In this document: positions 9,047 to 17,857 of the stretch, piece by piece | Numbering within the stretch: position 1 is the first letter of the stretch | How the letters are laid out: each line of letters begins with the position of its first letter | Origin: Sphingomonas aurea | GTDB lineage: Bacteria; Pseudomonadota; Alphaproteobacteria; Sphingomonadales; Sphingomonadaceae | Assembly: GCF_030678875.1 (NCBI RefSeq) | Contig: NZ_JAUUDS010000005.1 | Span: 124,001-188,000, forward strand | Direction: 5' to 3' | Length of the DNA stretch: 64,000 bases | Position numbers and translations under genes: made by a program | The notes under the pieces: generated by a model | What the model was told of the DNA's origin: nothing | Database searches by the model: none | The model's input: only the letters and a program-made list of their open reading frames with translations

Positions 9047-9484
9047 ATGCTCTCGCTGACCGACTCTCTCTCATCGGTGCAACCACAGGGAAGGTTCGCT
9101 CGGGCCCTCAGCGCCATCTTCGGCCTGAAAGCGGCCAATCCAATCGCCGATCCACGACTAGAGGCTCTACGCGCCTACGCCGTCAGGTACAGGACGCGTA
9201 GCGTACGAGACGGTTGCGGCGACGTTGTCACGGCGATGGCCGCGGGTGCCAATGCGGAGGCGCTCGCCACGGCGCGACGCATTATAGATGCCCGCGCCGC
9301 ATATCGTCCGACGCGGATCTCCGCGGGAACCCGCATCTTCGAAGGCTCGGCCGCGCTTGCCGCGGCATCGTGGCTTTTCCACACGTTGATGCAAGAGCTC
9401 GGAGACACGATTCCGGCGCTCGTCGTCACGCTACTAGCCGCGACAACGATATTCTCGTGGATGCTGCCGAGGAACCCGCGGTGA
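9047..9484 (+). CDS. Hypothetical protein with C-terminal membrane segments
   Basis: I do not recognise this protein. From the ATG at 9047, which has a GGAG motif about 7 bases upstream, it is 145 residues. The N-terminal half is soluble and helical, followed by two hydrophobic stretches near the C-terminus (around SAALAAASWLFHTLM and PALVVTLLAATTIFSWML), so it probably sits in the inner membrane. The open frame extends back to 8684, but that part is low-complexity and unconvincing. It stands alone between the MBL gene and the integrase. A membrane-acting accessory protein of the island is one possibility. Confidence 0.4.
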   Translation: MLSLTDSLSSVQPQGRFARALSAIFGLKAANPIADPRLEALRAYAVRYRTRSVRDGCGDVVTAMAAGANAEALATARRIIDARAAYRPTRISAGTRIFEGSAALAAASWLFHTLMQELGDTIPALVVTLLAATTIFSWMLPRNPR

Positions 9485-9652
9485 GACGGGGCATGACGAT
9501 GATCTCGCAGCACACGGAGGGGACAGTGCCCGGAACGCCCGCTTGAAGGGCGGAGATCTCCGACGAACCAGCCAAAGGAAAGTCCGTTAGCGTCGGGCTC
9601 GACTCCAGCAGCCGATCGGGCGAAGGAACCGTTTGTAGCGATCAGCGACCGT

Positions 9653-11014
9653 CTAGCGCTCTATCCTCCTGCGCCGCCCGTCCAGAAGCATCTCTACAGG
9701 ATCCGCGCCCTCCAGGATGAGCATCGCCCAATCCTCTGCAAACTCGCGTCTGCGTTCCATGTAGGCGTGTCGGTTGTATATGAGCTCGGAGAAGGACATG
9801 CCACTTGGCGTGTGGGCGAGCATCAGATCGATGACGAGCCGATCGGTGAGCAGCCGCTCAGCGCCAGGATGCGCCCGCTCGATACGGCCGTTCATGATCG
9901 TGCTGAATGAACTGCGCCATCGGTGGGGCACATGCCGGCCCTTCCAGCCCTCGCGATTGTACAAGTAACCGACGGCGTTCTCGGACAGCGGCTTGCTCGA
10001 CTCGCGACCGCCCGGGAACACCAGCCCGCGCCCGCCTGAAAACGATCGGACGGTCCGGAGCACGTTGACCGCGGCTTGGGTCAGAGGAATCTTGTGCTCG
10101 AACGCCTCGTCCTCGCGAAGGTCAAGTTCCTGCTTCATCTTGGCCGCTGGGACCGTCCACAGCGCGTCGCAAGCCGGAGCGTGAAGATTCGCCCAGTCAA
10201 TACCGCTGATCTCGGTCCAGAGCACCTCACGCACCATGCCGGGCCGTTGTGCCGTGAGGGCAAGGAAGCGCGAACTCAACTTGGTGACTGGCGACGCGGC
10301 AGCCCGGTCAATATCGCGCATGAACGTGTGGATGGTCTTGAGATCGACAAGCGCGGGACGGCGCTTCTTAGAAGGAACCGGTTTAAGCGCATCCTTCACA
10401 TTCACGGCTGGATTTGAGTTTCGCACTCCGTTGGCGGCGGCGTGCCGAAACACGCGCTCGGCGCGCTGTCGCAGCCGGTGCGCAGTCTCAATGGCGCCTC
10501 GAGCCTCCACCTTTCGCAAGGCATGAAGCAGAAGGCCCTCATCGATCTGGTCCACGGGGAAATCGCCGATCTCGCCGAAGAGATTGTTCTCCATCGACTC
10601 CAGCACGTCGGTCGCGTGCACAGGTTTCCAGCGCTCCACCTGACTTGCATGCCACTCCCGTGCAAACTGCTCGAAGGTGTTCTGGTGTCCGACCTTGCGA
10701 GAATGCCGCGCGCGGGTGCGTTCAAGGCCGGGATCCCGTCCCTCGCGCAGCGCGAACTTCGCGTCGTCGCGCAGGGCGCGAGCCTGCTTCAAACCTACGT
10801 CCGGAAAGGTGCCGAGGACAAGGCGACGCTCCTTGCCGCCGAAACGATATTTGAGGCGCCAGGTGCGGTGTCCGCTCTTCGATACGAACAGGTATAGACC
10901 GCCCGTGTCGGACAGCTTGTAGTCCTTATCGCGCGGGGCCGCGGTCTCGACCTTCCGCGCATCCAGCGGCTTGCGCGCTTCCTTCTCGGCAGCTTCCGGC
11001 ATCCGCGCCCCCAT
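9653..11014 (-). CDS. Tyrosine recombinase / phage-type integrase (DUF4102 arm-binding type)
   Basis: About 453 residues from the ATG at 11014 (an in-frame upstream extension to 11158 runs into the tRNA flank and is unlikely). The N-terminus has the P4-like arm-DNA-binding domain (KLSDTGGLYLFVSKSGHRTW, then WRLKYRFGGKERRLVLGTFP). A SAM-like core-binding domain (about 110-200) and the catalytic domain follow, with arginine in TAQRPGMVREVLW, the HRWR box and a tyrosine in YNRHAYMERRR. Proteins of this type integrate islands into tRNA 3' ends. It lies about 150 bp from the 3' end of tRNA-Ser(GCT), the usual position for the integrase of such an island. Confidence 0.9.
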   Translation of the reverse strand: MGARMPEAAEKEARKPLDARKVETAAPRDKDYKLSDTGGLYLFVSKSGHRTWRLKYRFGGKERRLVLGTFPDVGLKQARALRDDAKFALREGRDPGLERTRARHSRKVGHQNTFEQFAREWHASQVERWKPVHATDVLESMENNLFGEIGDFPVDQIDEGLLLHALRKVEARGAIETAHRLRQRAERVFRHAAANGVRNSNPAVNVKDALKPVPSKKRRPALVDLKTIHTFMRDIDRAAASPVTKLSSRFLALTAQRPGMVREVLWTEISGIDWANLHAPACDALWTVPAAKMKQELDLREDEAFEHKIPLTQAAVNVLRTVRSFSGGRGLVFPGGRESSKPLSENAVGYLYNREGWKGRHVPHRWRSSFSTIMNGRIERAHPGAERLLTDRLVIDLMLAHTPSGMSFSELIYNRHAYMERRREFAEDWAMLILEGADPVEMLLDGRRRRIER

Positions 11015-11159
11015 CCGTTGATCCTGGTGCCCCCGCAATGCCCCCGCCGAAGTTGAGATCGGATGAAGCGCGACGGGACCGCGTGAGACGGGGATGTGCG
11101 CTAAGCTCTCGGGAAAACAAGGCTTGTGGGCCGCGTTGGGAACGCCTGGAACATGCAAT

Positions 11160-11249
11160 TGGCGGAGACGGAGGGATTCGAACCCTCGGTACGGTTTCCC
11201 GTACGACGCTTTAGCAAAGCGTTGGTTTCAGCCACTCACCCACGTCTCC
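11160..11249 (-). tRNA. tRNA-Ser(GCT)
   Basis: Read on the minus strand it starts GGAGACG, pairing with CGTCTCC at the 3' end. It has a long variable arm (CGTACGGGAAACCGTACG) typical of serine tRNAs, the T-loop GGTTCGAATCC, and an anticodon loop TTGCTAA with anticodon GCT. The CCA is encoded (11160-11162). The gene's 3' end faces the integrase, so this is the likely attachment site of the island. The second copy of the att repeat was not found in the window and should lie to the left of it. Confidence 0.93.
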
Positions 11250-11372
11250 GGGTCGGCAGGGCTGTGCCTATAGCCAGCGTCGCGGTTGCGATCAACCATC
11301 GGTTGCGGCACCGTTCAGGGCACGGCAAGGCAGCACTTGCTCTATGCGGCGGCAGGCTGGCGGATCGGAAAG

Positions 11373-12119
11373 ATGGGGAAAAACATGCGCAGCGTCTGGA
11401 TGAGCCTGATCGGCGCCTTCGCGGTGATGGCGATGCCGGCGGGTGCGCAGGTCCGCACCATCGATCCCGATCGCGCGATCGACGGCGACCTGGCAGGCCC
11501 GCCGCCGCCCTCCTCGCCCGACTATGTCCCGCCTGCCGCTCCGACGCCTGCGCCGGTGCAGCAGGCTCCTGCCCCGGCCACGCCGGCGGCCGACCGGGCG
11601 GCGGAAACGCGCGCGGCGGTGACTACCCAGGCCTCCGAGACCTATGAGCGCGACGACCTGCTCGCCGCGGGCGAAGGCGTGTTCGGCAAGGGCGCAGAAG
11701 GGCTCGCCGGCATCCTGGAGAAGATCCTGAAGGATCAGGGCCGCCCCAACGCCTATATCGCCGGGCGCGAGGCATCGGGCGCGTTCGTGGTCGGGGTGCG
11801 CTATGGCTCGGGCATCATGACCCACAAGGTCGAGGGGCAGCAGCCGGTCTACTGGACCGGTCCATCGGTGGGGTTCGACGTCGGCGGCGACGCGAACAAG
11901 GTCTTCGTCCTCGTCTACAACCTCTACGATACCGAGGAGCTGTTCCACCGCTTCCCCGGCGCGGAGGGGCGGCTGTACCTGGTCGGCGGATTTGCTGCGA
12001 CCTATCTGCGGCGTGGCAATGTCGTGCTGATCCCGATCCGGCTCGGCGTCGGCTGGCGAGCCGGCGTGAATGTCGGGTACATGAATTTCACGCACAAGAG
12101 CCGGTGGTTGCCGTTCTAG
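11373..12119 (+). CDS. DUF1134 family secreted protein
   Basis: About 248 residues from the ATG at 11373 (another at 11385). A signal peptide (hydrophobic SLIGAFAVMAMPAGAQ) is followed by a Pro/Ala-rich low-complexity segment and then the conserved DUF1134 domain: GEGVFGKGAEGLAGILEKIL, DQGRPNAYI, a YW-GPS-GFD motif and a final GVGWRAGVNVGYM. The family is common in Alphaproteobacteria, is periplasmic, and has no established function; a lipid-binding SYLF-like relationship has been suggested. It is the first gene outside the island. Confidence 0.85.
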   Translation: MGKNMRSVWMSLIGAFAVMAMPAGAQVRTIDPDRAIDGDLAGPPPPSSPDYVPPAAPTPAPVQQAPAPATPAADRAAETRAAVTTQASETYERDDLLAAGEGVFGKGAEGLAGILEKILKDQGRPNAYIAGREASGAFVVGVRYGSGIMTHKVEGQQPVYWTGPSVGFDVGGDANKVFVLVYNLYDTEELFHRFPGAEGRLYLVGGFAATYLRRGNVVLIPIRLGVGWRAGVNVGYMNFTHKSRWLPF

Positions 12120-12160
12120 CCGGGTAGCCGAGACGAGCGAAGCTAGTCCCGGCTACCCGG
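12120..12160. terminator. Inverted repeat after the DUF1134 gene
   Basis: Arms CCGGGTAGCC (12120-12129) and GGCTACCCGG (12151-12160) begin immediately after the DUF1134 stop. There is no T-run, so it is either a weak terminator or an mRNA-stabilising hairpin. Confidence 0.5.
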
Positions 12161-12281
12161 CCGGCGGCGCTACGGCGCCGACCGTCGACGCGGGCTTCGC
12201 CCGCGGCGCTTTGGGAGTCACATCCTCCACCAACCACCCGCCACCCCAGCGCAGGCGGGGGTAACGTTTCTCTGATCGCCT

Positions 12282-13322
12282 TCAGCCTTCCACCATCCGC
12301 CACGCCACCGTCTCGCCCGCCAGGAACGGCACCACCTCCGTCTCTCCCGCACCGGTCACGGCCGGCACCGTCGTCGCGACCCGCTCCAGCGTCACCGTCC
12401 CGGCATTCAGCGGCAGGCCATAGAAGCGCGCGCCATGCTCCGCCGCGAACCCCTCGAACCGGTCGAGCGCGCCTTCCTCCTCGAACACCTGCAGATACGC
12501 CTCCAGCGCAAACGGCGCGTTGAAGATGCCCGCGCAGCCGCACGACGATTCCTTCGCACCAATCCGGTGCGGCGCACTGTCGGTGCCGAGGAAGAAGCGC
12601 GCACTGCCCGATACCGCCGCCGCGCGCACCGCCAGCCGGTGCCGCTCGCGCTTGACCACCGGCAGGCAATAGGCGTGCGGGCGCAGGCCGCCGTCGAACA
12701 GCGCGTTGCGGTTGAGCAGCAGGTGCTGCGGTGTGATCGTCGCGGCGATGGGGTGCGCTGCCTCCGCGACGAAGGCGGCGGCCTCTTCGGTGGTGATATG
12801 CTCCAGCACGATCTTCAGCGCGGGATAGTCGCGCGTCAGCGGCGTCAGCACCCGCTCGACGAACACCGCCTCGCGGTCGAAGATGTCGATCGTGCGATCG
12901 GTTACCTCGCCATGGATCAGCAGCGGCATGCCGATCCGCTGCATCCTCTCCAGCACCGGTCGCAGCGCCGCGATGTCGGTGACGCCGTGTGCGGAATTGG
13001 TCGTGGCATGCGCCGGATAGAGCTTGCACGCCGCGAACACGCCCTCTTCGTAACCGCGCGCGATCTCGTCCGGGTCGATGCCGTCGGTCAGGTAGCAGGT
13101 CATCAGCGGGGTGAAATCCGCCCCGTCGCCAAGCGCCGCCATGATCCGCTCGCGATAGGCGATAGCGGCGGCGACCGTCGTCACCGGCGGCGTCAGGTTG
13201 GGCATGACGATCGCGCGCGCGAACTGGCGGGCGGTGTACTGCGCCACCGCCTCCAGCATCGCGCCGTCGCGCAGATGGACATGCCAGTCGTCGGGGCGGC
13301 GGATCGTCAGGCGCTCGGTCAT
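12282..13322 (-). CDS. pyrC: Dihydroorotase, class II
   Basis: 346 residues, the usual length of E. coli-type PyrC. It catalyses the reversible cyclisation of carbamoyl-aspartate to dihydroorotate in de novo pyrimidine synthesis, in the cytoplasm. The zinc-binding HVHLRDG (His14, His16) is near the N-terminus. The carboxylated lysine is K100 in ACKLYPAHATTNS. Further metal histidines are in LLIHGE and LEHIT, and the catalytic aspartate is in FLGTDSAPH. It is divergent from ygfZ with a 72-bp gap that must hold both promoters. Confidence 0.96.
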   Translation of the reverse strand: MTERLTIRRPDDWHVHLRDGAMLEAVAQYTARQFARAIVMPNLTPPVTTVAAAIAYRERIMAALGDGADFTPLMTCYLTDGIDPDEIARGYEEGVFAACKLYPAHATTNSAHGVTDIAALRPVLERMQRIGMPLLIHGEVTDRTIDIFDREAVFVERVLTPLTRDYPALKIVLEHITTEEAAAFVAEAAHPIAATITPQHLLLNRNALFDGGLRPHAYCLPVVKRERHRLAVRAAAVSGSARFFLGTDSAPHRIGAKESSCGCAGIFNAPFALEAYLQVFEEEGALDRFEGFAAEHGARFYGLPLNAGTVTLERVATTVPAVTGAGETEVVPFLAGETVAWRMVEG

Positions 13323-13394
13323 GCCGCCGCCATAGAAGATGGTCCGGGGGGAGGAAAGCTTGCCCGCGTCCCGTGCCGCCCCTAGCTAGGCGAC

Positions 13395-14102
13395 ATGACG
13401 ATGCTGGCTGACCGGGCGGTGCTGCGCGTGCGCGGCGATGATGTGCGCGGCTTTCTGCAAGGGTTGGTGACCAACGACGTCGCCGGTCCCGCGCCGGTCT
13501 GGGCCGGGCTGCTGACGCCGCAGGGCAAGGCGCTGTTCGACTTCATCGTCTGGCCCGACGGTGACGACCTGCTGATCGACGCGGAGGCGAGCGCGGCGGC
13601 GGCGTTGCAGCGTCGCCTGTCGATGTACCGCCTGCGCCGCGCGATCACGATCGCACCCGATCCCGCGCTGGCGGTTCACTGGTCGAGGGACGCGGGTTCT
13701 TCGCCCGATCCGCGGCTGACGGAGCTGGGCTATCGCTGGTTGGCCGCGCCCGACGACGACGCCGTCGACGACGCCTGGCGCGCGCACCGCCTGTCGCTCG
13801 GCGTGACCGAGGGGGTCGCCGAACTCGGCGACGGCGAGACGCTGTGGCTGGAATGCAATGCGCGCGAGCTGAACGGGGTCAGCTTCGCCAAGGGCTGCTA
13901 TGTCGGGCAGGAGAACACCGCCCGCATGCACCACCGCGCCAAGGTCAATCGCCGGCTGGTCGTCGCCCCGATCGGCGCCGCGGGCGACCGGACCCGCGCG
14001 CTCTACCCCGATCTCGGCCTGATGGTGGAGCATCGCCGGGTCGAGGCGCTCGGCGATGCGCTTCGCCCGGCCTGGTTCGCCGCCGCGCTCGCTGCGGACT
14101 GA
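13395..14102 (+). CDS. ygfZ: YgfZ/GcvT-like folate-binding protein
   Basis: 235 residues. YgfZ proteins bind tetrahydrofolate and help build or repair certain iron-sulfur enzymes such as MiaB. The family signature KGCYVGQE is present (FAKGCYVGQENTARM), and the N-terminus has the GcvT-like LQGLVTNDV. It is shorter than E. coli YgfZ (about 326), as is common in Alphaproteobacteria. Its start is 72 bp from the pyrC start on the other strand. Confidence 0.9.
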   Translation: MTMLADRAVLRVRGDDVRGFLQGLVTNDVAGPAPVWAGLLTPQGKALFDFIVWPDGDDLLIDAEASAAAALQRRLSMYRLRRAITIAPDPALAVHWSRDAGSSPDPRLTELGYRWLAAPDDDAVDDAWRAHRLSLGVTEGVAELGDGETLWLECNARELNGVSFAKGCYVGQENTARMHHRAKVNRRLVVAPIGAAGDRTRALYPDLGLMVEHRRVEALGDALRPAWFAAALAAD

Positions 14103-14121
14103 ACGCGCGGCGGCGATCTCT

Positions 14122-14226
14122 TCAGCGCGTGCGCCAGACGCTCACCATCGCGAACACGCAGACCAGCACCAGCACCACCAGCGCGCTCTGCAGTTCCAGC
14201 CAGTTGAGGTCGAAATTGAACGCCAC
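14122..14226 (-). CDS. Possible 34-residue single-pass membrane peptide
   Basis: A small frame starting with GTG at 14226 and preceded by a good GGGAGA ribosome site 7-8 bases away. It encodes a short polar N-terminus (VAFNFDLNWLELQS), a hydrophobic core ALVVLVLVCVFAMV, and a basic tail WRTR. This is the shape of a single-pass inner-membrane microprotein. It lies convergent to ygfZ and downstream of nothing on its strand. It could be chance, but the ribosome site and the perfect membrane-peptide pattern favour a real gene. Function unknown. Confidence 0.45.
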   Translation of the reverse strand: MAFNFDLNWLELQSALVVLVLVCVFAMVSVWRTR

Positions 14227-14311
14227 GCCGTATCTCCCGAAAGTGCCGTTCGGATATAGCGCGCCATTCTTGCTGCATCGCCGCGCTCCTGTAAGGATTT
14301 GTTGCTGACGC

Positions 14312-15637
14312 TCAGTGGGGTATCGTCACCCGCGCGGACAGCCCGCCCTCCGGCCGATTGACCAGCGTCACCGCCCCGCCCTCTGCCGAGATCGCCCGTG
14401 CGACGATCGACAGGCCCAGGCCGAACCCGGTCGTGTTGCGCTGCCGCGCCGCGTCCAGTCGCACGAACGGCTCGAACACCGTGCGCAGCGCCTCTTCGGG
14501 AATGCCTGGCCCGTCGTCGTCGACGCGGATCTCGATCGCGTCCGCGGTCGGCTCAAGCCGGATCTCGACATGCTGTCCGTGGTGCAGCGCATTGCCGACC
14601 AGGTTGGTGAGCGCCCGCTTGAACCCCACGCGCCGCACCGATGCGTCGAGATGGTCGGGGCCTGCGTAGCGCACGTCATGGCCATGATCCTGCGCATCGT
14701 CGGCGATCGTCGCGCAGAGCACCGCCACATCGACCAGGCTCGCCCCCTCGGCATCGTCCTCGCCGCCCAGAAAGGCGAGCAGCGAGGCGACCATCACCTC
14801 CATCTCCCCGACCTCGCCCTGCATCGAGCGGCGCAGCGCGCCGTCCTCCATCGCGTCCATCCTGAGCCGCAGCCGCGCCAGCGGGGTGCGCAGGTCGTGG
14901 CCGACCGCCGCCAGCGCGCGCGTCCGCTCGTCGATCAGCCGGACGATACGCCCCTGCATGGCATTGAACGACTGGGTCAGGCGGCGCACGTCGCCGGCGC
15001 CGCGCTCGGGCACCGGTTCGGGATGTTCGCGGCCGATCCGCTCGGCCGCGTCGATCAGCTGGCGCAAGGGACGCAGCGTCCGCCGGATTAGGATGCCGCC
15101 GATCGTGGTCAGCGCCAGTGCCGGCACCAGCGCCAGCAGGATGCGACTGAGCGCCAGGTCGAGCGTCCGCAGCGCCTCGCGCGTGTGGAACTGCATCCAG
15201 CTGCCGTCCTGCAGCCGCATATGCCCGGCGATCACCGACCGCGATCCGGGTGAGGCGAAGCGCAGCCGCAGCCCGTCATTGGCGAGCGTCGGCTCCCATT
15301 TGACGATCTGGTCGTACATCCCGTCCAGCGCCGGCGCGATCGGCGGGAGGAGAGGCGGCCGCGGGCTCCACCGCACGACATAGCGGCTGGTGGTCAGCTC
15401 GTCGGCCGCCGCGATCCGCTCGGCCGGCGCGCGTTCGGACAGGATGCGGTGCGCAATGACCAGATGCTCGGCCAGCCGCCGCGCCTCGTCGTCGCGAACC
15501 GAGAAGGTACTCGCCCGCTCGTACAGGATCGCGCTGACGCCGAACTCGATCGCGCTGGTCAGCAGCAGGATGGCGATGATCTGCCCCAGCAGGCTTCGCG
15601 GCAGGTGCAGCGCGCCCAGCCGCAAGGCGCGCCTCAC
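14312..15637 (-). CDS. Sensor histidine kinase (EnvZ-like)
   Basis: 441 residues. Two membrane segments (about 17-38 and 166-186) flank a ~125-residue periplasmic sensor domain. A HAMP linker follows, then the dimerisation domain with phospho-acceptor His247 in the H-box GHDLRTPLARL. The ATPase domain shows the N-box NLVGNALHHG, G1 DDGPGIP and G2 GFGLGLSIV. It phosphorylates the response regulator whose gene overlaps its start by four bases (ATGA), so the pair is one operon. The signal is unknown; the layout resembles EnvZ/OmpR, and an OmpA-like porin gene lies just upstream of the pair, which may be a coincidence. Confidence 0.93.
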   Translation of the reverse strand: MRRALRLGALHLPRSLLGQIIAILLLTSAIEFGVSAILYERASTFSVRDDEARRLAEHLVIAHRILSERAPAERIAAADELTTSRYVVRWSPRPPLLPPIAPALDGMYDQIVKWEPTLANDGLRLRFASPGSRSVIAGHMRLQDGSWMQFHTREALRTLDLALSRILLALVPALALTTIGGILIRRTLRPLRQLIDAAERIGREHPEPVPERGAGDVRRLTQSFNAMQGRIVRLIDERTRALAAVGHDLRTPLARLRLRMDAMEDGALRRSMQGEVGEMEVMVASLLAFLGGEDDAEGASLVDVAVLCATIADDAQDHGHDVRYAGPDHLDASVRRVGFKRALTNLVGNALHHGQHVEIRLEPTADAIEIRVDDDGPGIPEEALRTVFEPFVRLDAARQRNTTGFGLGLSIVARAISAEGGAVTLVNRPEGGLSARVTIPH

Positions 15638-16344
15638 AGCCGCTCCACCGGGACGTTCAGCATATAGCCGATGCCGCGGATCGTGACGATCGGCGCGGGG
15701 TGGCCGGCACTCGACAGTTTGCGGCGCAGCCGGCTGACCAGCACGTCGACGCTGCGGTCGGACGCGTCGCCGATCCGCGTGCGCGACAGCTCGATCAGCC
15801 GCTCGCGCGCGACGACCCGCTGGGCCTGGTCGAGAAAGGTGACGAGCAGGTCGAACTCGGCGCCGGTCAGGTCGACGATCGCGCCGCTCGGCGACAGCAG
15901 CTCACGCCGCGTCAGCTGGACGGTCCAGCCGTCGAAGCGCAGCTGCCCGGCGCCGCGTTCTTCCGCGATCGCCGGCGCCTGGCTGCGGCGCAGTACCGCA
16001 CGGACGCGGGCGACCAGCTCGTGCGTGCTGAACGGCTTGGCCAGGTAATCGTCGGCCCCCAGCTCCAGCCCGACGACCCGGTCCGTCTCGCTGCCGCGCG
16101 CGCTGACGAAGATGATCGGCATCGCGCTCTGCTGGCGCAGCTGGCGACACAGGTCGATGCCGCTGGTGCCGGGCAGCATGATGTCGAGCAGGATCAGGTC
16201 GACCCCGCCCAGCTCCAGCGCCTGCCACATCTCTGGCGCCGCCGCGGCCTGCCGCACCGCGAAGCCGTGCTGCTGCAACAGCCGCGCGGTCAGCGTCCTG
16301 AGGGCGGGATCGTCTTCCACGATCAGGATCGTCTGCGCGGTCAT
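15634..16344 (-). CDS. OmpR/PhoB-family response regulator
   Basis: 236 residues from the ATG at 16344 (an upstream in-frame ATG at 16374 is less likely). The receiver domain has the acidic pair ED/D at 10-12, phospho-acceptor Asp54 (LILLDIMLPG), and the switch lysine in DDYLAKPFS. The C-terminal winged helix-turn-helix carries EFDLL, SDRSVDVLVSRLRRKL and IRGIGYML. It is co-transcribed with the kinase gene downstream. Target genes cannot be read from the sequence. Confidence 0.94.
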   Translation of the reverse strand: MTAQTILIVEDDPALRTLTARLLQQHGFAVRQAAAAPEMWQALELGGVDLILLDIMLPGTSGIDLCRQLRQQSAMPIIFVSARGSETDRVVGLELGADDYLAKPFSTHELVARVRAVLRRSQAPAIAEERGAGQLRFDGWTVQLTRRELLSPSGAIVDLTGAEFDLLVTFLDQAQRVVARERLIELSRTRIGDASDRSVDVLVSRLRRKLSSAGHPAPIVTIRGIGYMLNVPVERL

Positions 16345-16729
16345 CCGGGTCCGGTCGTCGGAAAGGGATCCCACCGGCTATGGAAGCGCAGGAGCCAAGT
16401 CAACGCGAGCGGCTGTCCGCTTCTGCCCGACCGCTATCGGCCAATCCTCGCCATGCTGGGCGATGCCCGTCGTCCACGCCCAGACATTTTGGACTGGAGC
16501 AGAGAGCCAGGGATAAGAGCCGCGTCGCTCGTGACTCTGGATCGTGGATCACGCTTAAGATGGCGATGCCAACAGGATCACCCCTGAAGCCGGACATCGT
16601 GATCGGCCGCCACCCGACACGACAGTGCTTCCGCATTCAGCACCAGCGACCATTGCCCGAAGCGTGCAACGAAAAAGGGAGGCCGGCTCGCGCCGACCTC
16701 CCTCTTCTCGTTCGCCGAAGCGACGGAGC
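16345..16729. other. Intergenic region between response regulator and OmpA-like gene
   Basis: 385 bases without a supported gene. The part near 16345 should contain the promoter of the two-component operon, and the part near 16700 holds the terminator of the OmpA-like gene. No other structure recognised. Confidence 0.5.
16671..16706 (-). terminator. Rho-independent terminator of the OmpA-like gene
   Basis: On the minus strand a GC stem (GGGAGGTCGGC / GCCGGCCTCCC) is followed by a run of T (CTTTTTC), about 25 bases after the OmpA-like stop codon. This is the clearest intrinsic terminator in the window. Confidence 0.8.
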
Positions 16730-17857
16730 TTACTGGCCCGAACCCGGACCGTAAGTGATCTCCACGCGACGGTTCTGCACTTCGCGGACGCCATCGGCGG
16801 TCTGCACGCGCAGGTTGGTCTCGCCGAATGCGCTCGTCGTGACGTTCGCTTCCGGGATCGAACGCGACGCCATGTAAGCCTTCACCGAGTCCGCGCGACG
16901 CTGCGACAGGCCCTGGTTGTACTTCGCGGTACCCGAGGTGTCGGTGTAACCGGCCAGCATGACCTGCGCGTTGCCGCAGTTCTGATACTGGGTGACGGCG
17001 TTGTCGAGGATCGACGCCGCTTCCGGGGTGATGTCCGACTTGTCCCACTCGAAGAACACGATGAACGGACCCGGCGAGCAGACCACGGGCTCCGGAGCCG
17101 GGGGCGGCGGGGGAGGCGGCGGGGGCGGCGGCGGCGGGGGCGGCGGCGGGGGCGGCGGTGCAGCCGGCTCGCCGAAGTTGTAGGTCAGGCCACCCAGGAT
17201 GCTGTGCGAGCGATAGCGCCCGTCCAGCGTACGGCCACCGCCGTCGACTAGATTGACGTTCTCGGCGTTGAAGAAGCGATACTTCACGGTCGCGTCGACA
17301 TGGTCGGTCAGCGGTGCACGGATGCCCGCCAGAACCTGCCAGGCGAAGCCCGTATCGCTGTCGTCGAGGAAGTCGGCCGTGTTGTTCAGCTTGTAGTTCG
17401 CCTTGACGCGAGCAACACCGACACCGCCGCCGACGAAGCCCTGGATCGAGTCGTCTGCGCCGAAATCGAGCAGGCCGTTCAGCATAAAGCTGAGCGCCGA
17501 GGTCGAACCGCCGGCACCGTTGTAGGTGCCCGCTGCCACGGTGCCCGAGCCGATGCCGGTCGGGGTCGTCGTGGTCGACGAGAAGCCATCAACCGTGGCG
17601 CGACGATAGCCAACCTCGGTTTCGACGCGGAAGCCGCCGAAATCGTAGCCGACGACGCCGTCGACGTCATAGCCATAGTCGTGATCGACGGTGCTGGTGC
17701 CCAGGGCAGTCCCGGCAGCCGAGGCGATGTCGTAGTCGATGTCTTCAACGATCATCGCACCACCCTCGACGCCAACGTACCACGAGTTATCGCGGGCGAG
17801 GGCGGGCGAGGCGAGTGCGGTGGAGGCAAGTGCCAGAACGACGGCAAGCTTCCGCAT
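16730..17857 (-). CDS. OmpA-family outer membrane protein
   Basis: 375 residues. A signal peptide (cleavage after SPALA) is followed by an eight-strand barrel of the OmpA type (from WYVGVEGGAMI to ILGGLTYNFG). A linker with exactly 20 consecutive prolines comes next (codons 17099-17158). The C-terminal OmpA-like peptidoglycan-binding domain has FFEWDKSDITPEA, GYTDTSGTAKYN, LSQRRADSV and QNRRVEI. It anchors the outer membrane to the cell wall. A strong ribosome site (AAGGAAAGGGG) precedes the ATG, and a TATAGT box lies about 45 bases upstream (17902-17907), in line with high expression. It ends in an intrinsic terminator. Confidence 0.94.
   Translation of the reverse strand: MRKLAVVLALASTALASPALARDNSWYVGVEGGAMIVEDIDYDIASAAGTALGTSTVDHDYGYDVDGVVGYDFGGFRVETEVGYRRATVDGFSSTTTTPTGIGSGTVAAGTYNGAGGSTSALSFMLNGLLDFGADDSIQGFVGGGVGVARVKANYKLNNTADFLDDSDTGFAWQVLAGIRAPLTDHVDATVKYRFFNAENVNLVDGGGRTLDGRYRSHSILGGLTYNFGEPAAPPPPPPPPPPPPPPPPPPPPAPEPVVCSPGPFIVFFEWDKSDITPEAASILDNAVTQYQNCGNAQVMLAGYTDTSGTAKYNQGLSQRRADSVKAYMASRSIPEANVTTSAFGETNLRVQTADGVREVQNRRVEITYGPGSGQ

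Noticed and set aside
11014..11158. Longer integrase start at 11158
   Set aside because: The extra 48 residues run up to the tRNA 3' end, lack sequence sense, and would put the start in the attachment region; the ATG at 11014 gives the usual N-terminus.
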